DNA of 64,000 nt from Methyloligella sp050110875 (GTDB lineage Bacteria; Pseudomonadota; Alphaproteobacteria; Rhizobiales; Methyloligellaceae). A model generated the notes under the pieces. That model ran no database searches. It had not been told where the DNA came from and was given only the letters and a program-made list of their open reading frames with translations. Below, in pieces: positions 15,899 to 24,918 of this stretch. The DNA lies in the NCBI GenBank assembly GCA_050110875.1, contig CP188828.1:2790001-2854000 (forward strand). The letters are read 5' to 3'. Each line of letters opens with the position of its first letter. The first letter of the stretch is position 1. The position numbers and the translations under genes were made by a program.

Positions 15899-16678
15899 TC
15901 ACTCCGCCGGTAGAGGTTCGTGCAGCGTCTTCCCTGCCGGGGCCGGCCGCGCGGCTTTCACCTCTTTGGCGACGGTCGGCGTTGCTGCGGCGGGCCGTTT
16001 GGTGCGCACGATCTGATAGCCGCTCCGGCCGAGATACCAGACGGGAGCGCTCCACACATGGACCAGCCGCGTGAAGGGGAAGACGAGGAAGATCGTCATG
16101 CCTAGGAAGAGATGCAGCTTGAAGATGAGATTGACGTCGGCGACGTAGGACGAGACGCCCGGCTGAAGGGTCAGGATCCCTTGCGCCCAATTCATGAACT
16201 TCACCATCTCGTGGCCATCCAGATGGCCGAGCGAAATCGGAATGGTGGCGAGCCCCAGCATCAGCTGCGCATAAAGCAGAAGCAAAATTGCGATATCGCC
16301 GAAAGACGAGGTTTTGCGGATGCGCGAGTCGAACAGGCGGCGGTGGACGAGCATGGTCAGGCCGATGAAGCAGGCGATGCCGGCAATGCCGCCGACCACG
16401 ATCGCCATCATCTGCTTGAAGCCGTGGCCGATGCCGAGAAAGTCGAACACGGCGATGGGCGTCAGCAGACCGACGAAATGACCGGCAAAGATCACCAGAA
16501 TGCCGACGTGAAACAGGTTGGAGCCCCACATGAGCTGCCTGCGCCGGAGCAGTTGGCTCGATCCGGACCGCCAGGTGTATTGCTCGCGATCGAACCGTAG
16601 AACGCTGCCGACGAGGAAGACGGTCAGGCAGATATACGGATACCAGCCGAACAGGGCGTGATTGACGAAATCGCTCAT
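15899..16678 (-). CDS. narI: Respiratory nitrate reductase gamma subunit (cytochrome b)
   Basis: A 259-residue integral membrane protein with five helices that oxidises quinol and passes electrons to NarH. The four heme b ligands line up with Escherichia coli NarI: H57 and H67 in NLFHVGILVIFAGHFVG, and H189 and H207 in FKLHLFLG and LVHVW. The C-terminus has a longer Lys/Pro/Ala tail than usual. The ATG overlaps the narJ stop (ATGA), so translation is coupled. Confidence 0.97.
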   Translation of the reverse strand: MSDFVNHALFGWYPYICLTVFLVGSVLRFDREQYTWRSGSSQLLRRRQLMWGSNLFHVGILVIFAGHFVGLLTPIAVFDFLGIGHGFKQMMAIVVGGIAGIACFIGLTMLVHRRLFDSRIRKTSSFGDIAILLLLYAQLMLGLATIPISLGHLDGHEMVKFMNWAQGILTLQPGVSSYVADVNLIFKLHLFLGMTIFLVFPFTRLVHVWSAPVWYLGRSGYQIVRTKRPAAATPTVAKEVKAARPAPAGKTLHEPLPAE

Positions 16679-17385
16679 GGCATACCTCTTGTCGTTTCGA
16701 GGCCCGGCGCGGGCCGGCGGCCTGCGCGGATTCGGGCGATGAGCTGGTCTTTGCAGCTTGGCGCCGCCTCGGGGCCGAAGGTCACTGCTTCCTCTTCCCA
16801 TTGCGCATCCAATGCCGCGAGGTCGGAGGGGTCGGCATCCGGCGCCTCCGGTACGATCTCGACATCGGCTGTGTCTTCGGGGGGGAGCGCAATCTCCTGA
16901 AGGGCGTTGAACACTGCCTCGTAGGGCGCTTCGCGCTTGCCAAGCCGTTCGGCAAGCGCGGCCAGGATGTGCGCGGTCTGACCGAGTTGGTGGCGCGCTT
17001 CGCCGAGCGGCAGCGTCGATAGAAATTCCAGGAACAGGGGCAGGAAGTCTGGAAGCTCGCCGCTCTCGATGGCAAGGCCGTGTCGCTCGTATTGCGACTT
17101 CAGGTCGATCATGGCCTGACCCCGATCGCGGCTTTCGCCGTGCACATGTTCGAACAGGTGGAGCGATAGCGAGCGGCCGCGATCGAACAGATCGACGTAG
17201 CGTTCCTGGAGGTCGTAGAGGTCGGCCCCTGCTATGTCCGTAATCAGATCCTCCAGCGCCTCGCGTGTCGGTGACGACAGGAGAGCTTCACCGTCGATGA
17301 CGGTGTAGAGCTCGTCGGTGGCGTTCTGCAGCTCTTCGGTCGGATAGCTGAGAAGGGCGGACAGTACTTTCAGCGTTTTGGCCAT
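16675..17385 (-). CDS. narJ: Nitrate reductase molybdenum cofactor assembly chaperone
   Basis: This 236-residue cytoplasmic chaperone of the NarJ/DmsD family helps insert the molybdenum cofactor and iron-sulfur centre into NarG before membrane docking. Typical blocks are LLSYPTEELQ, LQERYVDLFDRGRSLSLHLFEHVHGESRDRG and LPLFLEFLSTLP. I chose the ATG at 17385, whose A is shared with the narH stop codon (TGATG); in-frame codons further upstream lie inside narH. Confidence 0.96.
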   Translation of the reverse strand: MAKTLKVLSALLSYPTEELQNATDELYTVIDGEALLSSPTREALEDLITDIAGADLYDLQERYVDLFDRGRSLSLHLFEHVHGESRDRGQAMIDLKSQYERHGLAIESGELPDFLPLFLEFLSTLPLGEARHQLGQTAHILAALAERLGKREAPYEAVFNALQEIALPPEDTADVEIVPEAPDADPSDLAALDAQWEEEAVTFGPEAAPSCKDQLIARIRAGRRPAPGLETTRGMP

Positions 17386-18905
17386 CACGCGACCTCCATC
17401 GGCGTTTTGGCGCGCTGCGGTGCGCCGAACAGATTGGTCTCGGAGACGCCGCCGGAGCACCCGTTGCCAAACGAGAAGCCGCAAGAGCCGCGCATGTCGT
17501 AGGCGTCCTCGCCCAGTTCGCGATGGGCCGTCGGAATGACGAATCGATCTTCGTAGTTGGCGATCGCCATGACCCGATACATTTCCTCGATGTGTTCGGG
17601 GGTGAGGCCGACCTGCTCTGCAATGGCTTCATCAATCACGCCATCGACGGTCCGCGCCCGCATATAGGTACGCATCGCGAGCATGCGCTCCAGCGCCAGC
17701 GCGACGGGCTCTTCCTTTCCCGCAGTCAAAAGGTTGGCGAGGTACTGCAAGGGAATGCGCAAGGAGCGCACGTCGGGCATCGCCCCGTCGCTTTCGATCA
17801 TTCCCGCTTCGCTTGCCGATTGGATCGGCGATAGCGGCGGCACGTACCAGACCATCGGTAAGGTCCGGTATTCCGGATGGAGCGGGAAGGCGACGCGCCA
17901 CTCCATCGCCATTTTCCAAACCGGCGAATGACGGGCCGCTTCGAGCCAATTGTCCGGCACGCCGTCGGCGCGGGCTTGCGCGATCACGCTCTCGTCGTTC
18001 GGATCGAGGAAGACGGAGAGCTGCGACTCGTAGAGGTCCTGTTCGTCGGCCGTGCTCGCCGCCTCCTCGATGCGATCGGCATCGTAGAGCACGACGCCGA
18101 GATAGCGGATGCGGCCGACGCAAGTTTCCGAGCAGACCGTGGGTTGGCCCGCCTCGATGCGTGGATAACAGAAGATGCATTTCTCGGATTTGCCGCTCGA
18201 CCAGTTGTAATAGATCTTCTTGTAGGGGCAGCCGGAGACGCACATGCGCCAGCCACGGCACTTATCCTGATCGATGAGGACGATGCCGTCCTCCTCGCGC
18301 TTATAGATGGCGCCGGAAGGGCAAGCGGCGACGCAAGCCGGGTTGAGGCAATGCTCGCAAAGCCGCGGCAGATACATCATGAAGGTATTCTCGAACTGGC
18401 CGTAGATCTCCTTCTGCACGCCCTCGAAATTGTAGTCCTTCGATCGCTTGGAGAATTCGCCGCCCAGGATCTCTTCCCAGTTCGGGCCGCCTTTGATCTT
18501 CTCCATCCGCTCCCCGGTGATGAGGGATTGCGGACGCGCCGTCGGCGAGGCTTTCAGCTCGGGCGCCTTCTGGAGGTGTTCGTAGTCAAAGGTGAAGGGC
18601 TCATAGTAGTCGTCGATCTCCGGCAGGTCGGGATTGGCGAAGATATGGGCCAGGATGCGCCACTTGGCTCCCATCTTGGGCTCGATGCCGCCATTCTTCT
18701 TCCTGACCCAGCCGCCTTTCCAGCGATCTTGATTCTCCCAGTCATTGGGATAGCCGACGCCGGGCTTGGTCTCGACGTTGTTGAACCAGGCGTATTCCAT
18801 GCCTTCGCGGTTGGTCCACACGTTCTTGCAGGTGACCGAGCAGGTGTGACAGCCGATGCATTTATCGAGGTTCAAGACCATCGCGATCTGTGCGCGGATT
18901 TTCAT
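17385..18905 (-). CDS. narH: Respiratory nitrate reductase beta subunit (iron-sulfur)
   Basis: A 506-residue electron-transfer subunit carrying four cluster sites: CIGCHTCSVTCK, CEHCLNPACVAACPSGA, CRGWRMCVSGCP (Trp replacing one Cys, which gives the 3Fe-4S centre) and CIFC with CSETC. It moves electrons from NarI heme to NarG on the cytoplasmic side. The ATG at 18905 overlaps the narG stop codon (ATGA). The C-terminus has a Cys/Gly-rich end (RGSCGFSFGNGCSGG). Confidence 0.97.
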   Translation of the reverse strand: MKIRAQIAMVLNLDKCIGCHTCSVTCKNVWTNREGMEYAWFNNVETKPGVGYPNDWENQDRWKGGWVRKKNGGIEPKMGAKWRILAHIFANPDLPEIDDYYEPFTFDYEHLQKAPELKASPTARPQSLITGERMEKIKGGPNWEEILGGEFSKRSKDYNFEGVQKEIYGQFENTFMMYLPRLCEHCLNPACVAACPSGAIYKREEDGIVLIDQDKCRGWRMCVSGCPYKKIYYNWSSGKSEKCIFCYPRIEAGQPTVCSETCVGRIRYLGVVLYDADRIEEAASTADEQDLYESQLSVFLDPNDESVIAQARADGVPDNWLEAARHSPVWKMAMEWRVAFPLHPEYRTLPMVWYVPPLSPIQSASEAGMIESDGAMPDVRSLRIPLQYLANLLTAGKEEPVALALERMLAMRTYMRARTVDGVIDEAIAEQVGLTPEHIEEMYRVMAIANYEDRFVIPTAHRELGEDAYDMRGSCGFSFGNGCSGGVSETNLFGAPQRAKTPMEVA

Positions 18906-21900
18906 TCGGCTGCCTCCAATTTCGCAGGGGTCGGTGCGGCGACGGCGTCTTCGTCTGCGGGATCTTCGAGCCAGTCGACGCATTCCATCTTGCGTACGAC
19001 GACGAACTCGTCCCGGTTCGATCCGACCGTGCCGTAGTAGTTGAAGCCATAGGATTGCTGGGCGTAGCCGCCGATCATGTGGGTCGGCTTCAGGACTGTG
19101 CGGGTGACGGAGTTGTGGATGCCGCCGCGCTGGCCGGTCTGCTCGGATCCCGGCACGTTCACGATCTTCTCCTGCGCGTGATACATCATGCACATGCCGG
19201 CCTTGACGCGCTGAGAGACCACGGCCCGCGCGGTAAGCGCGCCGTTCGAATTGAACAACTCGATCCAGTCGTTATCGACGATGCCGGCCTGTTCGGCATC
19301 CGTCTCGCTGATCCACACGATCGGGCCGCCGCGGGACAGGGTCAGCATCAGGAGATTGTCTGTGTAGGTGGAGTGGATGCCCCATTTCTGGTGCGGCGTG
19401 ATGAAGTTCAGCACGATCGGCGTGTTGCCGTTGGGCTTGCGATCGAGCACCGGCTTGACTGTCTTGGTGTCGATTGGCGGGCGATAGACGCACAGCGCCT
19501 CGCCGAAGGCCCGCATCCACAAATGGTCCTGGTAGAGCTGCTGCCGGCCGGTGAGGGTCCGCCATGGAATCAGCTCGTGCACATTGGTGTAGCCGGCGTT
19601 GTAGCAGACCTTCTCCGACTCCAGTCCCGACCAGATCGGTGAGGAGATGATTTTGCGCGGCTGGGAGACCACGTCCCGGAAGCGGATCTTCTCATCCTCC
19701 TTATGGAGCGCGAGATGGGCATGTTCGCGGCCCGTCGTCTTCTCCAGTGCCTCCCATGCCTTTACGGCCACGTCGCCGTTCGTCTCCGGCGCAAGGGTCA
19801 GGATGCCTTCGGCGGCCTCGATATCGGTCTCCAGCTTCGGCAGTCCCTTGGTCGGTCCATGGGGTACCCGGCCGTTCAGCCGCGCCAGCAGCTCGACCTC
19901 GGCTTCGGTATTCCAGTTCATGCCCTTGCCGCCGTTGCCGAGCTTGGTCATCAGCGGCCCGAGGGACGTGAAGCGCCGATAGAGATTGGGGTAGTCTCGC
20001 TCGATCACCGTCACCTGTGGCATCGTCTTGCCGGGGACGGGCTCGACCTCGCCGCGCTTCCAGTCCTTCACGTCGAGCGCTTGGGCGATTTCTCCCGGCG
20101 TGTCGTGCAGGATCGGCGTGAGCACGACGTCCTTCTCGACCCCCAAAACCTCGGGCGCGACCTCGGAGAATTTGCGGGCGATGCCTTTGTAGATGTCCCA
20201 ATCGCTCTTGCATTCCCAGACCGGATCGACCGCCGCGGTGAGGGGGTGGATGAAGGGATGCATGTCCGACGTGTTGAGGTCGTTCTTCTCGTACCAGGTG
20301 GCCGTCGGCAGAACGATGTCGGAGTAGACACAGGTCGTGGACATACGGAAATCGAGAGTGACGAGGAGATCGAGCTTTCCTTCGGGCGCTTCCTCGTGCC
20401 AGGCAACCTCGGAGGGCTTCTGACATCCCGCCTCGCCAAGATCCTTGCCCAGGACCCCATGGGTCGTGCCGAGCAGATGCTTGAGGAAGTATTCGTGACC
20501 CTTGCCCGATGCGCCGAGCAGGTTCGAGCGCCATACGAACAGGTTGCGCGGCCAATTGGCCGGATCGTCCGGATCCTCGCAGGAGAGCTCGAGGTCGCCG
20601 GCGGCGAGTGCCTTGGCGGCGTAATCCTTCGGCTCGAGTCCTTCGGCCGCCGCCTTGGCGGCGATGTTCAGCGGATTGGTTTTCAGCTGCGGCGCCGATG
20701 GCAGCCAGCCCATCCGCTCGGCCCGGACGTTGTAATCGATCAGGGTTGAATCCCAGAGGCCTGCTGGTGCTGTCGGCGACAGAATCTCCTTCACGTCGAG
20801 GGTCTCGTAGCGCCATTGGTCGGTATGGGCGTACCAAAAGGACGTGGAGTTCTGCTGACGCGGCGGCCTTCCCCAATCGAGCGCGAAGGCCAGCGGCTGC
20901 CAGCCGGTTTGCGGCCTGAGCTTCTCTTGGCCGACATAATGAGACCAACCGCCCCCCGATTGACCTATGCAGCCGCACATCACCAGCATGTTGATGACGC
21001 CGCGGTAGTTCATGTCCATGTGGTACCAATGGTTCATCGCCGCGCCGATGATCACCATGGAGCGCCCGTTGGTTTTCTCGGCGTTGCTGGCGAAGCCACG
21101 GGCGACCGCAATGATATGATCGCGGGAGACGCCGGTGATCTTCTCGGCCCAAGCCGGCGTGTAGGGAACGTCCTCGTCATATGACTTGGCGACGTTGCCG
21201 CCGCCGAAGCCCCGATCGACGCCATAGTTGGCGAGGAAGAGGTCGTAGACCGTGGCCACCAAGGCTTCGCCGTCGGCGAGCTCCACCCGCTTCACCGGCA
21301 CCCGCCGCTCCAGCACGCTGTCATGCTCCGTCGCGGTGAAATGCTCCGTCGCGACATTGCCGAAATAAGGGAAGGACACCGCCTCCAACTCGTCCGCCAC
21401 TTCATCCAACGAAAGCCGAAGCTTCACATCGCCGCCGGCGCCGCCTTTCTCTTCCAAATTCCACTTGCCCTTTTCGCCCCAGCGAAAGCCGACCGAGCCA
21501 CGCGGTGGGACGGGTCTGCCGCTCAACTCGTCTAGCGCGACCGTCTTCCATTCTGGATTGTTGGTCTCGCCGAGGGAGCCTTCGAAATCGGAGGCGCGGA
21601 GAAATCGGTCGGGCACGAGGCGGCCGTCCTGCCGCACGAGCCTGACCAGCATCGGCATGTCGCTGTAGCGGCGGAGATAATCCGTGAAGTACGGGACCTC
21701 GCGATCGATATGAAATTCCTTGAGGATCACATGCCCCATGGCCAGGGCGAGGGCGGCGTCGGTGCCCTGCTTCACGGACAGCCATAAATCGGCGAACTTG
21801 GAGGCTTCCGAATAATCGGGTGAGATGACGACGCTCTTGGCGCCGCGATAGCGCGCTTCGGTGTAGAAATGCGCATCCGGCGTGCGAGTCTGCGGGACGT

Positions 21901-22663
21901 TCGATCCCCAAAGGATCAGGAAGCCCGAGTTGTACCAATCGGCGGATTCGGGAACATCGGTCTGCTCGCCCCAGGTTTGCGGACTCGAGGGCGGCAGATC
22001 GCAATACCAGTCATAGAAGGAGAGGCAGACGCCGCCGAGCAGCGAGAGATACCGCGCGCCGGCGGCATAGCTGACCATCGACATGGCCGGGATCGGCGAA
22101 AAGCCACAGACCCGGTCGGGACCATAGGTCTTCGCGGTGTAAGCGTTCGCCGCCGCGATAATCTCGTTGACCTCGTCCCAGCTCGCCCGGACGAAGCCGC
22201 CGAGGCCGCGCTTCTTGACGTAGGCGGCGCGCTTTTCGGGAGCTTCGACGATCGAGGCCCAGGCCGCGACCGGCGGGTGCATTAGTCTTGCCTCGCGCCA
22301 TAGGCGGAGCAGGCGTGAGCGGACCAGCGGATATTTCACCCGGTTACCGGAATAGAGATACCATGAATAGCTAGCGCCGCGGGCGCAGCCACGAGGCTCG
22401 TGATTGGGCAGCTCCGGCCGGGTGCGGGGGTAGTCGGTCTGCTGGGTCTCCCAGGTGACGATGCCGCCCTTGACGTAGATCTTCCAAGAGCAGGATCCCG
22501 TGCAATTCACGCCATGGGTCGATCGGACGATCTTGTCGTGCTGCCAGCGCTTGCGGTAGCCGTCCTCCCAGCGCCGGTCCTCGCGGGTGACGACGCCGTG
22601 GCCGTCGGCAAAATCGTCGACAACGCGATCGAAGAAGGTCAGTCGGTCGAGGAAATGGCTCAT
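18902..22663 (-). CDS. narG: Respiratory nitrate reductase alpha subunit (Mo-bisMGD)
   Basis: This 1253-residue catalytic subunit reduces nitrate to nitrite in the cytoplasm. The FS0 cluster ligands H50, C54, C58 and C93 match the membrane-bound NarG pattern (His first, not Cys as in periplasmic NapA). The molybdenum ligand is D242 in SADWYNSGFLILWGSN. No Tat signal is present beyond the usual N-terminal remnant, as expected. The length matches the family (about 1245). It lies 83 bp after narK and is coupled to narH. Confidence 0.98.
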   Translation of the reverse strand: MSHFLDRLTFFDRVVDDFADGHGVVTREDRRWEDGYRKRWQHDKIVRSTHGVNCTGSCSWKIYVKGGIVTWETQQTDYPRTRPELPNHEPRGCARGASYSWYLYSGNRVKYPLVRSRLLRLWREARLMHPPVAAWASIVEAPEKRAAYVKKRGLGGFVRASWDEVNEIIAAANAYTAKTYGPDRVCGFSPIPAMSMVSYAAGARYLSLLGGVCLSFYDWYCDLPPSSPQTWGEQTDVPESADWYNSGFLILWGSNVPQTRTPDAHFYTEARYRGAKSVVISPDYSEASKFADLWLSVKQGTDAALALAMGHVILKEFHIDREVPYFTDYLRRYSDMPMLVRLVRQDGRLVPDRFLRASDFEGSLGETNNPEWKTVALDELSGRPVPPRGSVGFRWGEKGKWNLEEKGGAGGDVKLRLSLDEVADELEAVSFPYFGNVATEHFTATEHDSVLERRVPVKRVELADGEALVATVYDLFLANYGVDRGFGGGNVAKSYDEDVPYTPAWAEKITGVSRDHIIAVARGFASNAEKTNGRSMVIIGAAMNHWYHMDMNYRGVINMLVMCGCIGQSGGGWSHYVGQEKLRPQTGWQPLAFALDWGRPPRQQNSTSFWYAHTDQWRYETLDVKEILSPTAPAGLWDSTLIDYNVRAERMGWLPSAPQLKTNPLNIAAKAAAEGLEPKDYAAKALAAGDLELSCEDPDDPANWPRNLFVWRSNLLGASGKGHEYFLKHLLGTTHGVLGKDLGEAGCQKPSEVAWHEEAPEGKLDLLVTLDFRMSTTCVYSDIVLPTATWYEKNDLNTSDMHPFIHPLTAAVDPVWECKSDWDIYKGIARKFSEVAPEVLGVEKDVVLTPILHDTPGEIAQALDVKDWKRGEVEPVPGKTMPQVTVIERDYPNLYRRFTSLGPLMTKLGNGGKGMNWNTEAEVELLARLNGRVPHGPTKGLPKLETDIEAAEGILTLAPETNGDVAVKAWEALEKTTGREHAHLALHKEDEKIRFRDVVSQPRKIISSPIWSGLESEKVCYNAGYTNVHELIPWRTLTGRQQLYQDHLWMRAFGEALCVYRPPIDTKTVKPVLDRKPNGNTPIVLNFITPHQKWGIHSTYTDNLLMLTLSRGGPIVWISETDAEQAGIVDNDWIELFNSNGALTARAVVSQRVKAGMCMMYHAQEKIVNVPGSEQTGQRGGIHNSVTRTVLKPTHMIGGYAQQSYGFNYYGTVGSNRDEFVVVRKMECVDWLEDPADEDAVAAPTPAKLEAAE

Positions 22664-22746
22664 CAGTCTGTCTCTGGTCTCGTCGTTCTCGATCTACGGA
22701 AGACTGGAAATTCGTGCCGTCTTCCTTGGAAATCTCTTCGCTCGTC

Positions 22747-24111
22747 TCAGCAGGGCCTTTCTGCGCCGCGCCGGGCGTAGAACCACCAATTGATGCCGAT
22801 GCAGACGAGGTAGAACAGCGCCGCCCAGTAGAAGAACGGGTTGAACGAGCCGAACCAGTCGTAGGCGTAGCCGAGCATCAAGCCGGCGGCGAAGGGGCCA
22901 TAGGCCGCCATGGCGCTGGTCCAGCCGATCACGCCGCCCGCCTGTCGCGGCGGGAAGATCATCGGCATCTGTTTGAAGGTCGAGGCGTTGCCGACGCCCG
23001 AGAAGAGGAACAGGCCGAGCATCGCCGCGACGGAATAGGGGAAGGAGGCCATCGATGTCGGCGCGGTGAAAAAGGTCAGGGCGACGGCGCTGATCAGCAT
23101 GCCGATCATCGACCAGTGGGTGACCCGCGCGCCGCCGACCCGGTCGGCGATGGGGCCGCCGACAACCCGCGCCAACGAGCCGATCAGCGGTCCCAGGAAC
23201 GCCCAGGCCAGGGGATCGGGGGCATCTGGCAGCGGTCCGTAGATCTGCTTGATCAGAAGCGGGAAGGTTGCCGCGAGGCCCGAGAACGTGCCGAAAGTTC
23301 CGATGTAGAGGAACGTCATGAACAGCCCGTGCTTCTCCTTGAAGATGTCGAGCTGCTCGCGAAAATTCGCGCGCACCGGGACGCTCCGCAGCATCACCCA
23401 GGCGGCCACTCCGAAGATGACGACGAGGGGGATGTAGATGGCGGCGGCGTTCTGCAGCCAGACGGCGCTCTCGGTGCCGTCCGAAGTGAAGCTCTGCGAT
23501 GCGCCGAGCAGGGATCCCGCCAGGGCGAAGCCGATCACCCAGGGGGTGAGGAACTGGACGATGCAAACGCCGAAATTGCCGATGCCGGCTTGGATCGCCA
23601 AGGCCGTGCCTTGCAGGCGCTTGGGAAAAAACAGGCTCGTCGACGGCATGAATGAGGAGAAGTTGCCGCCGCCGAGACCGGCCAGGAACGCCAGCACCAT
23701 CAGCATCCAGTATGGCGTGGTTGGATCCTGAACGGCGAAATACCAGCCGACCAGCGGCACGAGCAGAAGCAATGTCGAGATGCTCACCACGTGGCGCGTT
23801 CCGTAGAGCGGCACGAGAAAAGTCTGGACGATTCTCAAAGTGCCGCCCGCCAATCCCGGCATGGCGGCGAGCCAAAAAAGCTCCGAGCTCGACAGGTTGA
23901 AACCGGCGCCCGGCAGACGCACGACCAGCGCCGAGACGACGAACCAGACGATGAAGGCGAGGGTCAGATTGACCGTTGTGATGGAGAGCGTGCGCCAGGC
24001 GAGCCGCTTGCCGGTGCTCTGCCAGAAATGCGCGTCCTCCGGCGACCACTGGGCGAGCCAGGTGTCGGTTCGTTTGTCGTGAAGCGCAGTCGGGGTCGAT
24101 GTCAGTGCCAT
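22747..24111 (-). CDS. narK: Nitrate/nitrite transporter, NarK family
   Basis: This 454-residue major facilitator protein has 12 helices and both nitrate-signature motifs: GLGGGNFSSFMPSTSLFFPKR in the first half (here quoted in part: GNFSSFMPSTS) and SGVGNASTFKQMP in the second. It imports nitrate and/or exports nitrite for the cytoplasmic reductase. It is a single NarK unit; some alphaproteobacteria have NarK1-NarK2 fusions. GAGAGG precedes the ATG. First gene of the nar operon, behind an FNR-type promoter. Confidence 0.95.
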   Translation of the reverse strand: MALTSTPTALHDKRTDTWLAQWSPEDAHFWQSTGKRLAWRTLSITTVNLTLAFIVWFVVSALVVRLPGAGFNLSSSELFWLAAMPGLAGGTLRIVQTFLVPLYGTRHVVSISTLLLLVPLVGWYFAVQDPTTPYWMLMVLAFLAGLGGGNFSSFMPSTSLFFPKRLQGTALAIQAGIGNFGVCIVQFLTPWVIGFALAGSLLGASQSFTSDGTESAVWLQNAAAIYIPLVVIFGVAAWVMLRSVPVRANFREQLDIFKEKHGLFMTFLYIGTFGTFSGLAATFPLLIKQIYGPLPDAPDPLAWAFLGPLIGSLARVVGGPIADRVGGARVTHWSMIGMLISAVALTFFTAPTSMASFPYSVAAMLGLFLFSGVGNASTFKQMPMIFPPRQAGGVIGWTSAMAAYGPFAAGLMLGYAYDWFGSFNPFFYWAALFYLVCIGINWWFYARRGAERPC

Positions 24112-24140
24112 GACAGCCTCTCAGGCTTGAAGCTGGAGAC

Positions 24141-24182
24141 AGTATGGATCGCGCCGCGACGCCCGACTTTGATGCAAATCAA
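24141..24182 (-). promoter_or_regulatory. FNR/NnrR-type class II promoter of narK
   Basis: The palindrome TTGATGCAAATCAA (24169-24182) is a perfect TTGAT-N4-ATCAA site. On the minus strand a CATACT hexamer (24146-24141, 4 of 6 to TATAAT) lies with its centre 32 bp downstream of the box centre. That is exactly the spacing of class II FNR promoters (box at -41.5). The start of transcription would fall near 24134, about 23 bp before the narK ATG. Confidence 0.85.
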
Positions 24183-24290
24183 ATAGGCAAAGCGAGATTC
24201 GAATAGGCGCGGCGAGACCGCTGCACCGCCGCTTTTCCGGGATCGGACGGGCGTGGGATTCGCGCGAGATCGTCGATGATCGGCTGGCCC

Positions 24291-24593
24291 TTAGTCCGGG
24301 CGGCGCTCCCGCCACAGGCCGTGCGAGCCCAGCAGCCCGCATCTATGGAAGAATCGGGCGTTCGGACAGAAATCCGGCGGCTTCGCTTCGCCGGTCGAGC
24401 ATGCCAGCCAAAACCGGCAAACGTTCGCCTGCGGACATAGGCGGCATTCGGACCGCGCCCTCACAAAGGCTTGCCCATTGTCCAGACCGATTGCGGCAAG
24501 CACGTCGACGCCGAGCTTCTGCATCATGCGGTCCATAAGCTCATGACGCCGACGTGCCTGGGTAAAGCTGTGCCACTGCCCTGCATCCTGCAT
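24291..24593 (-). CDS. DUF6455-like small cysteine-rich protein
   Basis: A 100-residue protein with ELMDRMMQKLGVDVLAAIGLDNGQAFVRAR followed (quoted in part) by cysteines in the order CRLCPQANVC, C, DFCPNARFFHRC, six in all. This matches the small alphaproteobacterial family I know as DUF6455, whose cysteines could bind a metal or iron-sulfur cluster. The function is unknown. GGGAGGAG precedes the chosen ATG at 24593. It points toward narK but is separated by 179 bp holding the narK promoter, so it is probably a separate unit; a link to anaerobic respiration is only suggested by position. Confidence 0.8.
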   Translation of the reverse strand: MQDAGQWHSFTQARRRHELMDRMMQKLGVDVLAAIGLDNGQAFVRARSECRLCPQANVCRFWLACSTGEAKPPDFCPNARFFHRCGLLGSHGLWRERRPD

Positions 24594-24918
24594 CGTCTCC
24601 TCCCTTGCGTGCCGTTCTTGTTGACGGTGACCGCGAACACAAAAAGCGATGTCATGAGGGTTGTCTTTGCGCGGGAACAAACTCGCGGCTATTTCCGGCC
24701 GGAAATGGGAGAGCCGGTGCAGAGATCGGGAAGGGGCTGCCAGATGCTCCCCGTCGCCGTTTGCCCGTCAAGAAATCCGATCGTTGGCTTGCGGCTTGAT
24801 GCGGCGCAGGAAACGTTCGACCTTACGGTTCGAAGCGGCGGCGCCTCTCTCGGTCGTGGGTCTCTCCGCCAGGTTTGGGTTTGAAACGCCGGCATAGCCG
24901 CGCCGGAGCGGGATTGCA
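24594..24918. other. Intergenic region between the DUF6455-like gene and glsA
   Basis: These 325 bp separate two divergent genes. I see no gene, no clear sigma-70 pair and no FNR box. Imperfect TTGT/ACAA half-sites occur near 24660-24680, but they do not form a convincing operator. Confidence 0.5.
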
